Shown here piece by piece: positions 51,787-61,117 of a stretch of DNA of 64,000 nucleotides; position 1 is the first letter of the stretch, and every line of letters begins with the position of its first letter. Source of the stretch: Longimicrobiales bacterium (GTDB taxonomy: Bacteria > Gemmatimonadota > Gemmatimonadetes > Longimicrobiales > Gaopeijiaceae); NCBI GenBank assembly GCA_028279425.1, contig JANQNV010000313.1:1-64000 (forward strand), given 5' to 3'. The notes under the pieces were generated by a model. It did no database searches. It was not told where the DNA came from and saw nothing but the letters and a program-made list of their open reading frames with translations. The position numbers and the translations under genes were made by a program.

Positions 51787-52962
51787 CTAACGAACTCTCT
51801 CGAACGAGATCGTCTGCCCGTTCTGCATCAACACGAGCCGAGCCACGTCGCCGTTCGGATCCCGTTCGACGCTCAGCTCTGCGTCTATGCCCCGTATGAA
51901 GAGGACGCTCTCCGACGCCGCGAAGAGGGGCCTGCTCCGGTCGCCGAGCTGGATGAAGAGTTGATCGTGCTCGAGAGAGACGGAGAAGCTGCCGGCCGAC
52001 TCGGACTCGTACGAGCCGACGAACCCCTCCAGTACGGACGGAGCGAGAACGATGTCCACACGCGGCGGCTCCGCCTCGAGGACCCGTCGAATCGCGGATG
52101 CGACCAGCTCGGGGTCGTCGTTCTGAATGAAGTGTCCGGCGTAGTTCACCACGGTCAGCGTACCGTGCGGGACCTCGTCGGCGAGCCTGGCAAGCCATGC
52201 CCGACGATAGGCGATGCGCCGCCTGTGGCAGTCCCGCGGAGCGCAGTCGCGGCCGGCTGCATCGGGCGGCCTCGGGTCGAAACGGGCCGCCATGAGCACG
52301 GACACGGGCACGTTGGGCATCGCAGTAAGGTTCTGGAACTCCGGCCAACCGGCGGGATCGTAGATCATCTCTGCCTCCGCCCGCACCGACGCGTTCGGCA
52401 GGTCGGGGAACGTCTCCCGAACGGATTCGTTCAGTCTCCGCCTCCCCTCCTCCGAGATACCCATCGCCCGATCGTATTCGCGAGACTCCTCCGGGGACAT
52501 CCAGTCCGAGGGGTCGACATAGACCAGCCCGGCGACCTCGTCTGGGAACAGCGCCGCATACGTCCGAATGAACGGTCCGCCGAGGGAGTGACCCACCAGG
52601 ACGTAGGGCGGAGGCACGTCCATGGCCTGGAGGAGCGCTCGCAGGTTCTCCGCAACGTGCCGCGGAGTCGGGAATTCTCCGTCGGGTTCTGATTCTCCGA
52701 TCCCCGCCCGATCGTATGCGATCACGGGCGCGAACTCCGCGACGTGTCCGATCAGCGAGGTCCAGGCGCTCAGGCCGTCGTACATGAAGCCGGCCTCGAA
52801 CACGACCGTTGGCGAATCGGGGTGCTTATTCTCCAGGCCCGCTGTCTGCACCCGCACGGATCGCCCCTCCACGTCGACCATCCGCGGTTCTTGTGAGGCG
52901 GCTCCAGTCGTGCCGAGCACGATCATGCAGCCGGCCAGCAGGATTCCTCGCCTCATCATCAT
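51787..52962 (-). CDS. Secreted alpha/beta hydrolase with C-terminal beta domain
   Basis: This 391-residue exported protein has a signal (RRGILLAGCMIVLGTTGAAS) and an alpha/beta-hydrolase fold (about 25-285): VIAYDRAGIGES, the nucleophile in VLVGHSLGGPF (GHSLG) and the histidine in NYAGHFIQND. A lid-like helical insertion lies between about 160 and 235. The last 105 residues form a separate beta domain (LEGFVGSYESESAGSFSV and on), similar to the C-terminal part of the beta-lactamase-like protein at 3172. Three adjacent ATGs (52962, 52959, 52956) are possible starts. Confidence 0.83.
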   Translation of the reverse strand: MMMRRGILLAGCMIVLGTTGAASQEPRMVDVEGRSVRVQTAGLENKHPDSPTVVFEAGFMYDGLSAWTSLIGHVAEFAPVIAYDRAGIGESEPDGEFPTPRHVAENLRALLQAMDVPPPYVLVGHSLGGPFIRTYAALFPDEVAGLVYVDPSDWMSPEESREYDRAMGISEEGRRRLNESVRETFPDLPNASVRAEAEMIYDPAGWPEFQNLTAMPNVPVSVLMAARFDPRPPDAAGRDCAPRDCHRRRIAYRRAWLARLADEVPHGTLTVVNYAGHFIQNDDPELVASAIRRVLEAEPPRVDIVLAPSVLEGFVGSYESESAGSFSVSLEHDQLFIQLGDRSRPLFAASESVLFIRGIDAELSVERDPNGDVARLVLMQNGQTISFERVR

Positions 52963-53022
52963 TCCTTGCTTCCTCGGTCCGTTGATCAGAGCGCCAATCA
53001 AGATTGCGTGGAACGCGACAGG

Positions 53023-55545
53023 CTATTCCGAACGGAGCACCATCGCGGGATCCAGCTGGCTGGCACGGCGCGCCGGTACGTAGGCGGCTAGAGCCGCGAG
53101 CAGGAGCAGGAGGAGCGCTACGCCCACGTATCGGTTGGCATCGAGGGGGTTCACGTCAAACAGGGAGCTCGCCACGAGCGAGGAGAAGCTCGCAGCAACG
53201 ACCGCGCCCACGGCCAGGCCTGCGGCGGTGATCAGGCCCGCTCTGACCACGACATTCGTCGCTACCCCTCGCGAGGTATCGCCGAGTGCCATGCGCAACC
53301 CGATCTCCCGCTGCCGGAGCGTCACGGTAAACGAGATCACCCCGTACATCCCGATGCACGCCAAGGCCAGGGCGACCGCCGCAAAACCCGTGAGGAGGCC
53401 TGCGTTGAGACGCTCGTCCGACCGCTGGTTGTACCGTAGGTCTTCGAGACGCTGGATACTGACGAACGGTCCAGACAACGGGATCCCGGGCTCGATGGAG
53501 CGCACTCCAGCTTCGAGGGCCCGCATCGTTGCGGCGGAGGCGTCGGTGGTCCGTACCAGAAGGCGAACCTGAGCCCATGGTGTGTGGGTGTAGGGCACGT
53601 AGACCATCGGTCGGGGGGCTCCCCCCGTTTCCGACACGTTCAGGTCGGCCACCACACCCACGATGCGTCCGAGAAGCGGCTCCCCGAAGTCAGCCCGTGT
53701 GCTCGCCGCCTTCCTCACTCCGAGTGTTTGACCGATCGCCGATTCGGCGTCGCCCAGTAGAGCGGCCACGGTTTCATTGATGACGATGGGACCGTCCCCA
53801 GCTCCCAGATCGTCGTCGGAGAACTCGCGACCCGCCACGACACGCTGGCCGAGGCTCGCGAAATAGCCGGATGAGACTGTTCGATAGTACGAAGAGAGTG
53901 CCTCGTCAGCCCTGTCAGGGATGCGGCCGATCGCAACCGGCGTGGGTGCACCGGCCGTTCCGCCTGGACCGTGGTTGGTCAGGGCCACGGAGACGACGCC
54001 GGGAAGTGATCCAAGCGTCTCGATGAGCTGCGCGTACAGTGCTACCGCAGACGCCTCCTCATCGTAGGCCGGCGAGGGCGGTTGGATCGGAATGACGACG
54101 ACGTTGCGAGGATCATATCCTGGATCCACCTGGCTCAACTTCCAGAAGGTCTCGCCCACGAGCCACGCTCCGAGGAGCAGGGCGAAGGTCGCGCCCACCT
54201 GGGCGGCCTGCACTCCGGACAAGATGGAGGCCGCTCGTCGAGATCCGGCCGCACCTCCTCTCAGATTCTGGTTGAGGGAGGCCCGGCGCATGTGATGGTT
54301 CGATAGGTTAGCGAAGACCACAGCCGTTCCGGCCGAGAGGACGACGGCGAACGCCAGAGCGGTACCGTCGAGATCGAGTTCTGTGATCCTGGGGAGACCA
54401 ACGAAGCCGCTGGAACTCATCCACGCGATACTCAGACGTGCCAGGAGGACCCCGAGAAGGCCGGCGGCCAACGTAAGGACGAGGGTCTCCGTCACGATCT
54501 GCCGGAAGACTCGGCCACGCGGCGCTCCGAGCGCCGCCCGAATCGAGTACTCGAGTCGTCGAGAGCTTCCCTGCACGAGGTAGAGGTTGGCCAGATTGAG
54601 ACAACACATGAGGAGGACGAGCAGGGCCGAAGCCCACAACAAGAGGAGCCGCGACCGTACTCCCCGCACCTCGAGGTCTCGTAGGGACTCGATCTGAACC
54701 GAGGTCCACTGTGCACTGAGCTCCGGATAGGTCGCCGCGAGTGCCTCGGCCACCACATCCATGCTCTCCTGGGCTACCTGGACGCTTCCCCCATCACGGA
54801 TTCTCGCGACGACCCGACTGTCCGCGTGGAACCCTCTCTGATTCAGAGCCACCAGTTCAGCGGGCGGGAGCTGGGAGATCGGCATCCACAGGTCGTTGTC
54901 CGCCCCCCAGTCAGGAAAGGCAAAGGAGGGGGACATCACACCGACGACGGTGAATGCCTGGTCGTCCACTCTCAGGACCGTGCCGAGGATCTCAGGGTCG
55001 GATCCGAACCATCGGCTCCACGCGCGATGCGAGAGCAGCACCGCATGTTCTGCCTCGGGGCGGTAGTCATCGGCCGTCAACACACGACCGAGTTCAGCTT
55101 GCACGCCCATGAGTTCGAAGAAGCCGTCGGTCACGAAGGCGCCGAGCAAGAAGCCGGTCTTGTCTTCGGTTCGGTATGTGACCGGCGCTCCACGGGCAAA
55201 GGCCAGGCGCTCGAACACATCACCCTCGCGATCGCTCCAGTCCTGGAAGGTGGGGTACGACGGCACGCGCACACGGCCAGATGTGTGCAGCTCGGAGAGC
55301 CCCACCAGCTCGTGCGAATCTTCGTACGGAAGGGGGCTCAACACGACCGTGTGAAACACGCCGAAGATCGCCGTGTTGGCTCCGATCCCGAGCCCGAGGG
55401 TGAGGACCACGGCCAGGGCGAATCCAGGTCGCCGAAGAGCCTGGCGCCACGCGTGTGCCACGTCCGTGCTCACCGAGGCCAGGCTCGATGGGATGAGGTC
55501 TCGGCGCATTGGGCTCTCCGGTTGGTTGGTGTCGGCCGATGCCAT
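53023..55545 (-). CDS. ADOP-family duplicated ABC permease without padR
   Basis: This 840-residue permease has no prefix domain like cassettes 1-4. It begins with WRQALRRPGFALAVVLTLGLGIGANTAIFGV, then two MacB/FtsX halves: FQDWSDREGDVFERLAF, LSHRAWSRWFGSDPEILG, TVVGVMSPSFAFPDWG and, in the second half, LRQREIGLRMALGDTSRG and RRASQLDPAMVLRSE. It follows the Fic gene by 6 bp, so the two form an operon. ATG 55545 is used; ATG 55509 has a better-spaced SD. Confidence 0.87.
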   Translation of the reverse strand: MASADTNQPESPMRRDLIPSSLASVSTDVAHAWRQALRRPGFALAVVLTLGLGIGANTAIFGVFHTVVLSPLPYEDSHELVGLSELHTSGRVRVPSYPTFQDWSDREGDVFERLAFARGAPVTYRTEDKTGFLLGAFVTDGFFELMGVQAELGRVLTADDYRPEAEHAVLLSHRAWSRWFGSDPEILGTVLRVDDQAFTVVGVMSPSFAFPDWGADNDLWMPISQLPPAELVALNQRGFHADSRVVARIRDGGSVQVAQESMDVVAEALAATYPELSAQWTSVQIESLRDLEVRGVRSRLLLLWASALLVLLMCCLNLANLYLVQGSSRRLEYSIRAALGAPRGRVFRQIVTETLVLTLAAGLLGVLLARLSIAWMSSSGFVGLPRITELDLDGTALAFAVVLSAGTAVVFANLSNHHMRRASLNQNLRGGAAGSRRAASILSGVQAAQVGATFALLLGAWLVGETFWKLSQVDPGYDPRNVVVIPIQPPSPAYDEEASAVALYAQLIETLGSLPGVVSVALTNHGPGGTAGAPTPVAIGRIPDRADEALSSYYRTVSSGYFASLGQRVVAGREFSDDDLGAGDGPIVINETVAALLGDAESAIGQTLGVRKAASTRADFGEPLLGRIVGVVADLNVSETGGAPRPMVYVPYTHTPWAQVRLLVRTTDASAATMRALEAGVRSIEPGIPLSGPFVSIQRLEDLRYNQRSDERLNAGLLTGFAAVALALACIGMYGVISFTVTLRQREIGLRMALGDTSRGVATNVVVRAGLITAAGLAVGAVVAASFSSLVASSLFDVNPLDANRYVGVALLLLLLAALAAYVPARRASQLDPAMVLRSE

Positions 55546-55551
55546 TTGAGC

Positions 55552-56607
55552 CTACCCTCCCGTGTCCACTCTCTGCCAGCGCGCGGCTGGACCTCGGCCA
55601 CGGACGACCACCGCCCCTTGGTCCCGAAGACCCCGCAGGACGTGGCGGATCATATCACGACTCACGCCTGGGCATTGCTCGGCGATTTCGGCCATGGTGA
55701 ACGGTCCGACGCGCTGCTCGACGGCGGCCTCGATCACCGCGGTCTTCGAGCCCTGCCCGGCGAGCATCCTCTGCGCTCGATCTCGGAACTCCGCGTATGC
55801 TCGGAGCAGGGTGCCCCAGAAGTACTCCAGCCATGGAAAGGGATCGTGTTCGCCCTCACGCCAGTTCGCGGAGCTGGCCTCCAGCGCCTCGTAGTAGGTG
55901 TCTCGGCTCTCTTCGATGACCCGCTCCAGGCTGATGTAGCGGCCCACGGTATAGCCGGCGCGATACAGCAACAGCAGCGTCAGGAGGCGAGCTGTGCGAC
56001 CGTTCCCATCAGCGAAGGGGTGGATGCACAGGAAGTCGAGGACCGTCAGCGGGATTACGAGCAGGCTCTCCCGCTGCTGGTCGATGGCCCGATCCCACAA
56101 CTGGACGAGTTCTCGCATGGCGCCAGGAGTGGCGACCGGAGACACGGGTCGGAAGCGCACGCGAGCGATGGAGCCGTCGGGGACGCGTTCCACGATGTCG
56201 TTCTGGGTGGACTTCCAGCGGCCTCCGCTGCCGGGCTGGTACCGGTACAGCATGCCGTGGAGCTGCCGGATCACGTTCGAGCTGAAGGACATGTGCTCTG
56301 CGGAGTCGTGCACGAGCGCGAGCGCATCCCGGTATCCGGCGATCTCTTGTTCGGATCGGTCGGTGGGTGCGGCGTCCCGAAGGACCACCTCCCGAAGGCG
56401 GCCTCGGGGCGCGACGATTCCCTCCAATCGATTCGATGACTCCGTCGACTCGATCAGCGCAATGGTGCGAAGCGTCTCCAGCGCCTCAGGGGTCTGACGG
56501 CTGAACAGCGCCTGTTCCCCCCGGTGCTCGCCCAACGCGCGAAGGGTAGATCCGTGATCCGGCGTCAGGCGGAGGCGATCGAGGAAGGTCGGGTTCAAGG
56601 ACCGCAT
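55552..56607 (-). CDS. Fic-family AMP-transferase with winged-helix C-terminus
   Basis: This 351-residue protein has the full Fic motif HPFADGNGRTAR (H196 to R207), so the catalytic histidine is present. An inhibitory helix motif, SNRLEG (S58, E62, G63), sits before it, which marks the class with N-terminal autoinhibition. Fic enzymes transfer AMP or related groups to protein hydroxyls. The C-terminal 70 residues (FTMAEIAEQCPGVSRDMIRHVLRGLRDQGAVV) form a winged helix that may bind DNA. It is read with the ADOP permease. Paired repeats lie upstream. Confidence 0.88.
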   Translation of the reverse strand: MRSLNPTFLDRLRLTPDHGSTLRALGEHRGEQALFSRQTPEALETLRTIALIESTESSNRLEGIVAPRGRLREVVLRDAAPTDRSEQEIAGYRDALALVHDSAEHMSFSSNVIRQLHGMLYRYQPGSGGRWKSTQNDIVERVPDGSIARVRFRPVSPVATPGAMRELVQLWDRAIDQQRESLLVIPLTVLDFLCIHPFADGNGRTARLLTLLLLYRAGYTVGRYISLERVIEESRDTYYEALEASSANWREGEHDPFPWLEYFWGTLLRAYAEFRDRAQRMLAGQGSKTAVIEAAVEQRVGPFTMAEIAEQCPGVSRDMIRHVLRGLRDQGAVVVRGRGPAARWQRVDTGG

Positions 56608-56626
56608 GAGGGCTGCGTCCTGCGAG

Positions 56627-56677
56627 TAGGGGTAACGAATCGCCCGATAGGGGCAATAATCGGCACGATGTTACCCC
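56627..56677. promoter_or_regulatory. Nested repeats upstream of fic
   Basis: Outer arms GGGGTAAC (56629-56636) and GTTACCCC (56670-56677) enclose inner arms CCGAT (56644-56648) and ATCGG (56659-56663) on nearly the same centre. Read along the plus strand, TAGGGGTAACGAATCG (56627-56642) and TAGGGGCAATAATCGG (56648-56663) are direct repeats 21 bp apart. The site is 20-70 bp before the fic start and could be an operator for the Fic winged helix. Confidence 0.45.
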
Positions 56678-56699
56678 CTTGCAATCCCTTGACCTCGAT

Positions 56700-57896
56700 C
56701 TACTTCGGCACCTCGATCGCCAGCCGCACCACGTAGTGCTCGCCGAAGTCACCTTCCCGTACTCCCCACACGTGACCGGAACCAAAGAGGTGTGGCTCGA
56801 AGTCGTCGGGAAAGCGGACCTGCCCGAGAAAGGTCCCATCGGTCTCGAATACATCGTATAGAAAGGGTTGCGCCCACGAACTCGGGGGTTGGCCGCTCGA
56901 GCTCGGCTCCACCTCGACCCGGATCGGTTCCGCGTTGCGTCGCACCCAGATCCGGCCGTCCGTCCCCGCGTCGAGCGCGCTGAACGCCGGCATCTCGGCC
57001 GGGACCCACTCGCCCTGCGGCGGACTGTAAGCCGGCTCGCGCTCCATCCACTCGAAGCGGGCGCGTATCTCCGACGCCTCGTCGGGATGCACGGGTAGAG
57101 CTTCAACGGCTCGCTGGATCCGGAGGACGCCATCCGCACATCGGACGTCGAACGAATAGGCATCGCTGACCCCGACCACCACGCACCCATCGGGACTCAG
57201 CGTCCAATACGTGTCGATGCTGTAGGGGCCGCCTCGTTGCGCGGGCACTCCAGGAAGCCGAGGCACGAAGATCGTGTCGGAGACGAGCCCCTCTTCGATC
57301 GCCACGAGGGCTGGGCTGTCGTGGACTCGAGCAGCAACGAGTACCCGCCCGGGTCCCTCCGCGAACACCCACCGGCCTCTCGAAGTTGTGAGAAACGGCG
57401 ACCCCATGGGCCACGAGTCGAGCGAGGTGCCCTCGCTGTCGAGTCTCACGATCCGGCCGTTCCCCCAGTCGTGCATGTAGAGGACGCCTGCTGGATCGAC
57501 CACCATGCCGAGGCTGAGGTACTGGTACTCTCCCGGACCCTCACCAGACCGACCGATGTCTCGCAAGTGGACCCCGTCGCGATCATAGTGGCGAATCTGG
57601 ACCGCCTGGCGATCGAGCACGTACACGCCACCATCAGGATCCGCAGCGAGTCGAGTCACCTCACCGAACATCAACTCCGGAGGGCCATCGACGACCCCGA
57701 TGACGACCTCCTCCCGGAGTACAACCGCGCCCTCCCAAGCCTGGCCTGCAACGGTGGTTATGACGCTGGTGTCGCCGACGGTCGTTCGCTGGACTTCGAC
57801 GTTCGGCGCCGCCCCTTCGGCGCACCCTGCGGCAAGCCATGCCAAACCGATCAGCAGCGAAAGCTCACGCGGCCGCGGCCTCCGGAGTGAATCCAC
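56700..57896 (-). CDS. 6-bladed beta-propeller lipoprotein
   Basis: This 398-residue lipoprotein starts at GTG 57896; lipobox LAAGC (C25). The DSAG motif is absent; propeller marks are GRSGEGPGEYQYL, DPDGGVYVLDRQAVQIRHYD and DAGTDGRIWVRR. It ends with HYVVRLAIEVPK, a weak form of the closing strand. The promoter element at 57973-58002 lies 77 bp upstream, between this gene and the ADOP gene of cassette 4. Confidence 0.85.
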   Translation of the reverse strand: MDSLRRPRPRELSLLIGLAWLAAGCAEGAAPNVEVQRTTVGDTSVITTVAGQAWEGAVVLREEVVIGVVDGPPELMFGEVTRLAADPDGGVYVLDRQAVQIRHYDRDGVHLRDIGRSGEGPGEYQYLSLGMVVDPAGVLYMHDWGNGRIVRLDSEGTSLDSWPMGSPFLTTSRGRWVFAEGPGRVLVAARVHDSPALVAIEEGLVSDTIFVPRLPGVPAQRGGPYSIDTYWTLSPDGCVVVGVSDAYSFDVRCADGVLRIQRAVEALPVHPDEASEIRARFEWMEREPAYSPPQGEWVPAEMPAFSALDAGTDGRIWVRRNAEPIRVEVEPSSSGQPPSSWAQPFLYDVFETDGTFLGQVRFPDDFEPHLFGSGHVWGVREGDFGEHYVVRLAIEVPK

Positions 57897-57972
57897 GGCC
57901 TGAACTCCCTGGTTCGTCGGGTTAGGTGCGGGGCTTCCGAAACGACGCCCCGGCTGCGCAGCTCACTCCGCC

Positions 57973-58002
57973 AGACTAGGGCGGTCCGCAGCGATCCCGC
58001 CG
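57973..58002 (-). promoter_or_regulatory. Recurrent promoter-like element, copy 8
   Basis: CGGCGG (58002-57997; one change from TGGCGG), 18-bp spacer with CTGCG, TAGTCT (57978-57973), for the propeller starting at 57896. Confidence 0.55.
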
Positions 58003-58012
58003 GAACCATCTG

Positions 58013-60715
58013 CTACTCCGGCTGCAACGCCTCCGCCGGCGCGATCCTGAGCCCCCGCCGGGCCGGCCCCAGCGTCGCGAGCAATCCCACGATCACGACC
58101 ACAGCCACGACGGTACCCACGAGGGGGACTTCGTAGGGAATGGCCTCCCCGTTCGAGCTTGCCTCGGCGGCGATCACCAGCCCCAGCCCCACGACCACCC
58201 CCGTGACCAACTGCAGAGCCGACCGACCGAAGGTCCCGCGAAGCAAGGCCCCCTGGGGCGCGCCCAGCGCGGATCGGATGCCGATGTCCCGTCGCCGCTG
58301 CGACACCGCGAACGACATGAGCGCGTACACGCCGGCGGCCGACAACAGGAGCACGCTCCCCGTGGTCAGCACCAGGATCAATGCAACGAGCCTCACCGCG
58401 ACGATGTTCTGGAGATACAGGTCTGACAGCCACATTGGTGCCACGCGCACAGTGGGATCCAGGTCAGACACGATCTCGCGGATGCGAGAGACGAGGTCGG
58501 GTTGCCGCACCCCCGTCCCCTCGACGTAGAGGGCCAGGCCAATCGCCGAGGTCTCGCGGATCCCCGCGAAGGCGTTCGGCTCGAGAAGGTCGGCGTCGAC
58601 GAGGTTGGCTTCCGGATTCTCGACGATCCCCACGACCTCGACGTCGCGCTCCTCACTCGTCGCCTCCCAGCCACGCGAGGCCGTGACGATGCGGACCCGC
58701 CGGCCCACGCCGTCCAGCCCGCCCAGGATCCGCTCCGCGAAGGTCCGATCGACGACGATGACGTCGGCCGCGCCCTCCTCCAGATCCGCGGTCCGCAACG
58801 GCCTGCCGGCGATGACGGGCAGGTCGAAGCTTCCGAAGAACTCCGGGTGCACCTGACTGATCCGCGCAGGCCGGGGATCGGCTGGGTCCGCACCCGGAGC
58901 GGGGGCTCGCACGAGGACCCGTCCGCTCCGGCCCGGCAGGTCGTAGGCCGGGAATGCGGCGGCGGCCTGGGGCAGCGCCTCGAGCTGGCGGAAGAGCTCC
59001 TCCCGTAGCTCGACGAGGCCTGTGGCTCCCGCCGCCGACACCGAGTCGCTGGCCTCGTCCGTCAGACCCTCGGGATCGATCGTTAGCCAGACGCGCAGGA
59101 ACCGGTCCACGTCGTAGGTCGGTCGATTCGTCGCGTAGGCGATCTCATCCCACGCCGTACCTGCCGCGATCGGGAGGACCGCTACGGTCACGGCGACCTG
59201 CACGACGATCAGCGCGGTCCACGTGCGACCCAGGCGAAGACCGGTGCCTCCGTGGAACTGGCGAAGACGGTCGTGCACCCGACTCCCCGTAGCCTGGAGC
59301 CCCGGAAGGACGCCCGAGACGACCGCGGTCAGGACCGCGAGTCCCCCCACATACACGAAGGCCATCGATGGGAGTCCCAGGTCCAGCCAGAAGGGGAGCT
59401 CACCCATCTCGGTCTCTGCGATCCGCTCGCCGAACCCGAGGCCGATGCGAGCGAGAATCAGCCCGGGAATCGCGGCCAGGAGAGCCAACACGAGGGACTC
59501 GCAGAAGAGCTGGCCGACCACCCGAGCCCGCGTCGCTCCGAGCGCCGTTCGCACGGCCATCTCGCCGCGGCGGGTGGCGGTCCTGGCGTAGACGAGTACG
59601 GCCACATTCAGAGCGACGATCAAAAGCACGACGACGATGAAGGCGTTCAGGGCCGCGAATTGCCAGAACATCCCCTCGCCCGCGCTTTCGTTCATGTCGA
59701 TCGGGCCCAGGATATAGGGCATGACCCGAGCCCGGAAGCTGCCATGTGTTTCGGGGGACTCCTCGGCCATCCGCCGACCGATCACGTCGAGCTCGGCCTT
59801 CGCGTCGGCGAGCTCGAAGCCGGGTGCGAGCCGTCCGGAGATGAAGATCGACGGGCCACTGCCGACGGGGTGGTCGATCGGACGCTCGCGGAGGGGCATC
59901 CAATAGCTGTGGTTCATGGGGAAGGCGAAGTCGGGCGGCATGACGCCCACCACCGTGTGAGGCACCCGCCCCACCCGGACCTCTCGACCCACGATGCTCG
60001 GATCGCCCGCGAAGCGCCCCTGCCAGACGTCGTGGCCGATGACCAGGACGTCAGGCGCACCCGGCTCCGAATCGGCGGACCCGATGGTGCGTCCGAGCTG
60101 GGGAGGGACACGGGCCAGCTCGAAGCCGGAGCCACTCATCTCTGCGATCGCCACCAACTCCGAGGGCCCGTCGCCGGTCCGAAGGTTGCGCTGTACGGTG
60201 CGCCATGCGGTCATGTCTTCGACCGTCCGCATCTGGTCTCGCCAGACGACGAAGTCGTGGAGGGATCGACGCTCCTCGTTGTTGCGCTCGAGATCCCAGT
60301 TCTCGAGGCCGACCATGCGGCCCCCTTCGTCCAGCGGAATGGTCGGATAGGCCATCTGGTAGATGAACGAGAAGAACCCGGCGGCCACGCCGATGGCGAC
60401 CGCGATTCCCACTCCACCGGCGAACGACAGGCCCGGGTACTTCAGGACCATCCGGGCCCCGAGCTTCACGTCGAGCCAGGAGAAGCCCCGGAAGGAGGAC
60501 CCGCTGCCCGACCACTCTTCCGCCCAGGCACCCGGTACGTTCAGGAGCAGCGACGCCGTGTGGCGTACGAGCCACGCGATGGCCGCCAACCCAGAGGTGG
60601 AGTCGGCCCGCCGAGCCACCGCATCGAGCAGGTGGACCCCGACCTCACGCCGGAATGCGGCCGGATAGAGCCAGAGAAGCCAGCGAGAGGAGGTCTTCGC
60701 GATCCAGCGGATCAC
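58013..60715 (-). CDS. ADOP-family duplicated ABC permease (cassette 4)
   Basis: This 900-residue permease starts at GTG 60715, which overlaps the padR stop as GTGA; the longer frame upstream (to 61075) lies antisense to nothing real and duplicates padR DNA. The prefix differs from cassettes 1-3 (LLWLYPAAFRREVGVHLLDAVARR). Then come the MacB/FtsX halves: SWLDVKLGARMVLKYPGLSF, IGHDVWQGRFAGDPSIVG, TVVGVMPPDFAFPMNHSYW, SQRRRDIGIRSALGAPQGA and RRGLRIAPAEALQPE. No ATPase nearby. Confidence 0.87.
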   Translation of the reverse strand: MIRWIAKTSSRWLLWLYPAAFRREVGVHLLDAVARRADSTSGLAAIAWLVRHTASLLLNVPGAWAEEWSGSGSSFRGFSWLDVKLGARMVLKYPGLSFAGGVGIAVAIGVAAGFFSFIYQMAYPTIPLDEGGRMVGLENWDLERNNEERRSLHDFVVWRDQMRTVEDMTAWRTVQRNLRTGDGPSELVAIAEMSGSGFELARVPPQLGRTIGSADSEPGAPDVLVIGHDVWQGRFAGDPSIVGREVRVGRVPHTVVGVMPPDFAFPMNHSYWMPLRERPIDHPVGSGPSIFISGRLAPGFELADAKAELDVIGRRMAEESPETHGSFRARVMPYILGPIDMNESAGEGMFWQFAALNAFIVVVLLIVALNVAVLVYARTATRRGEMAVRTALGATRARVVGQLFCESLVLALLAAIPGLILARIGLGFGERIAETEMGELPFWLDLGLPSMAFVYVGGLAVLTAVVSGVLPGLQATGSRVHDRLRQFHGGTGLRLGRTWTALIVVQVAVTVAVLPIAAGTAWDEIAYATNRPTYDVDRFLRVWLTIDPEGLTDEASDSVSAAGATGLVELREELFRQLEALPQAAAAFPAYDLPGRSGRVLVRAPAPGADPADPRPARISQVHPEFFGSFDLPVIAGRPLRTADLEEGAADVIVVDRTFAERILGGLDGVGRRVRIVTASRGWEATSEERDVEVVGIVENPEANLVDADLLEPNAFAGIRETSAIGLALYVEGTGVRQPDLVSRIREIVSDLDPTVRVAPMWLSDLYLQNIVAVRLVALILVLTTGSVLLLSAAGVYALMSFAVSQRRRDIGIRSALGAPQGALLRGTFGRSALQLVTGVVVGLGLVIAAEASSNGEAIPYEVPLVGTVVAVVVIVGLLATLGPARRGLRIAPAEALQPE

Positions 60716-61068
60716 GTGGAATCGCCCGCGCCCGCGTCGCCCAACCGAGCTCGGCCCACCCGGACCGCAGTCTCCATTCGGGAGAGGTCGGCGCGGAGGG
60801 CCGTGCGGCCCAGCTCGGTGGCCGCCCAGTAGTCGCGGCGTTCCTCGTCGGAGCCCTCCGGGGCCGGGACGGGCTGGATCAGGCCCTCGTCGCGCAGCCG
60901 TCTCAGGGCGCGATACAGGGTCGGGATCTCGAAGCCGGGCCGGCCGTCGGTGCGGTCCTCGGCTTCCTGGAGGATCGCGTACCCGTGCCGAGCTCGGTCG
61001 ACCACGCTGAGGAGGATGTGGAGCTCGACCGAACGAAGGGCGCCGCGGCCCGGAGGGGACGGGGTCAA
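60712..61068 (-). CDS. PadR-family regulator (cassette 4)
   Basis: This protein of 118 residues has ELHILLSVVDRARHGYAILQEAEDRTDGR, the recognition region IPTLYRALRRLRDEGLIQ and the wing DEERRDYWAATELGR, a different branch from the PadRs of cassettes 1-3. The start is TTG 61068, with AGGAGG 6 bases before it. It is coupled to the ADOP gene and probably autoregulated through the palindrome at 61092-61117. Confidence 0.86.
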   Translation of the reverse strand: MTPSPPGRGALRSVELHILLSVVDRARHGYAILQEAEDRTDGRPGFEIPTLYRALRRLRDEGLIQPVPAPEGSDEERRDYWAATELGRTALRADLSRMETAVRVGRARLGDAGAGDST

Positions 61069-61091
61069 GGGGCACCTCCTCGGCTATTTGC

Positions 61092-61117
61092 GTGGCGTAA
61101 ATACGTACTTACGTCAC
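61092..61117. promoter_or_regulatory. Probable PadR operator, cassette 4
   Basis: A 26-bp palindrome centred on CG at 61104-61105: GTG-(G/A)-CGTAA-(A/G)-TACGTA-(C/T)-TTACG-(T/C)-CAC, with three mismatched pairs. It lies 24 bp upstream of the padR start codon. Confidence 0.65.

Noticed and set aside
59252-60832. A 526-codon plus-strand ORF
   Set aside because: It is antisense to the ADOP permease of cassette 4 and has no motif.
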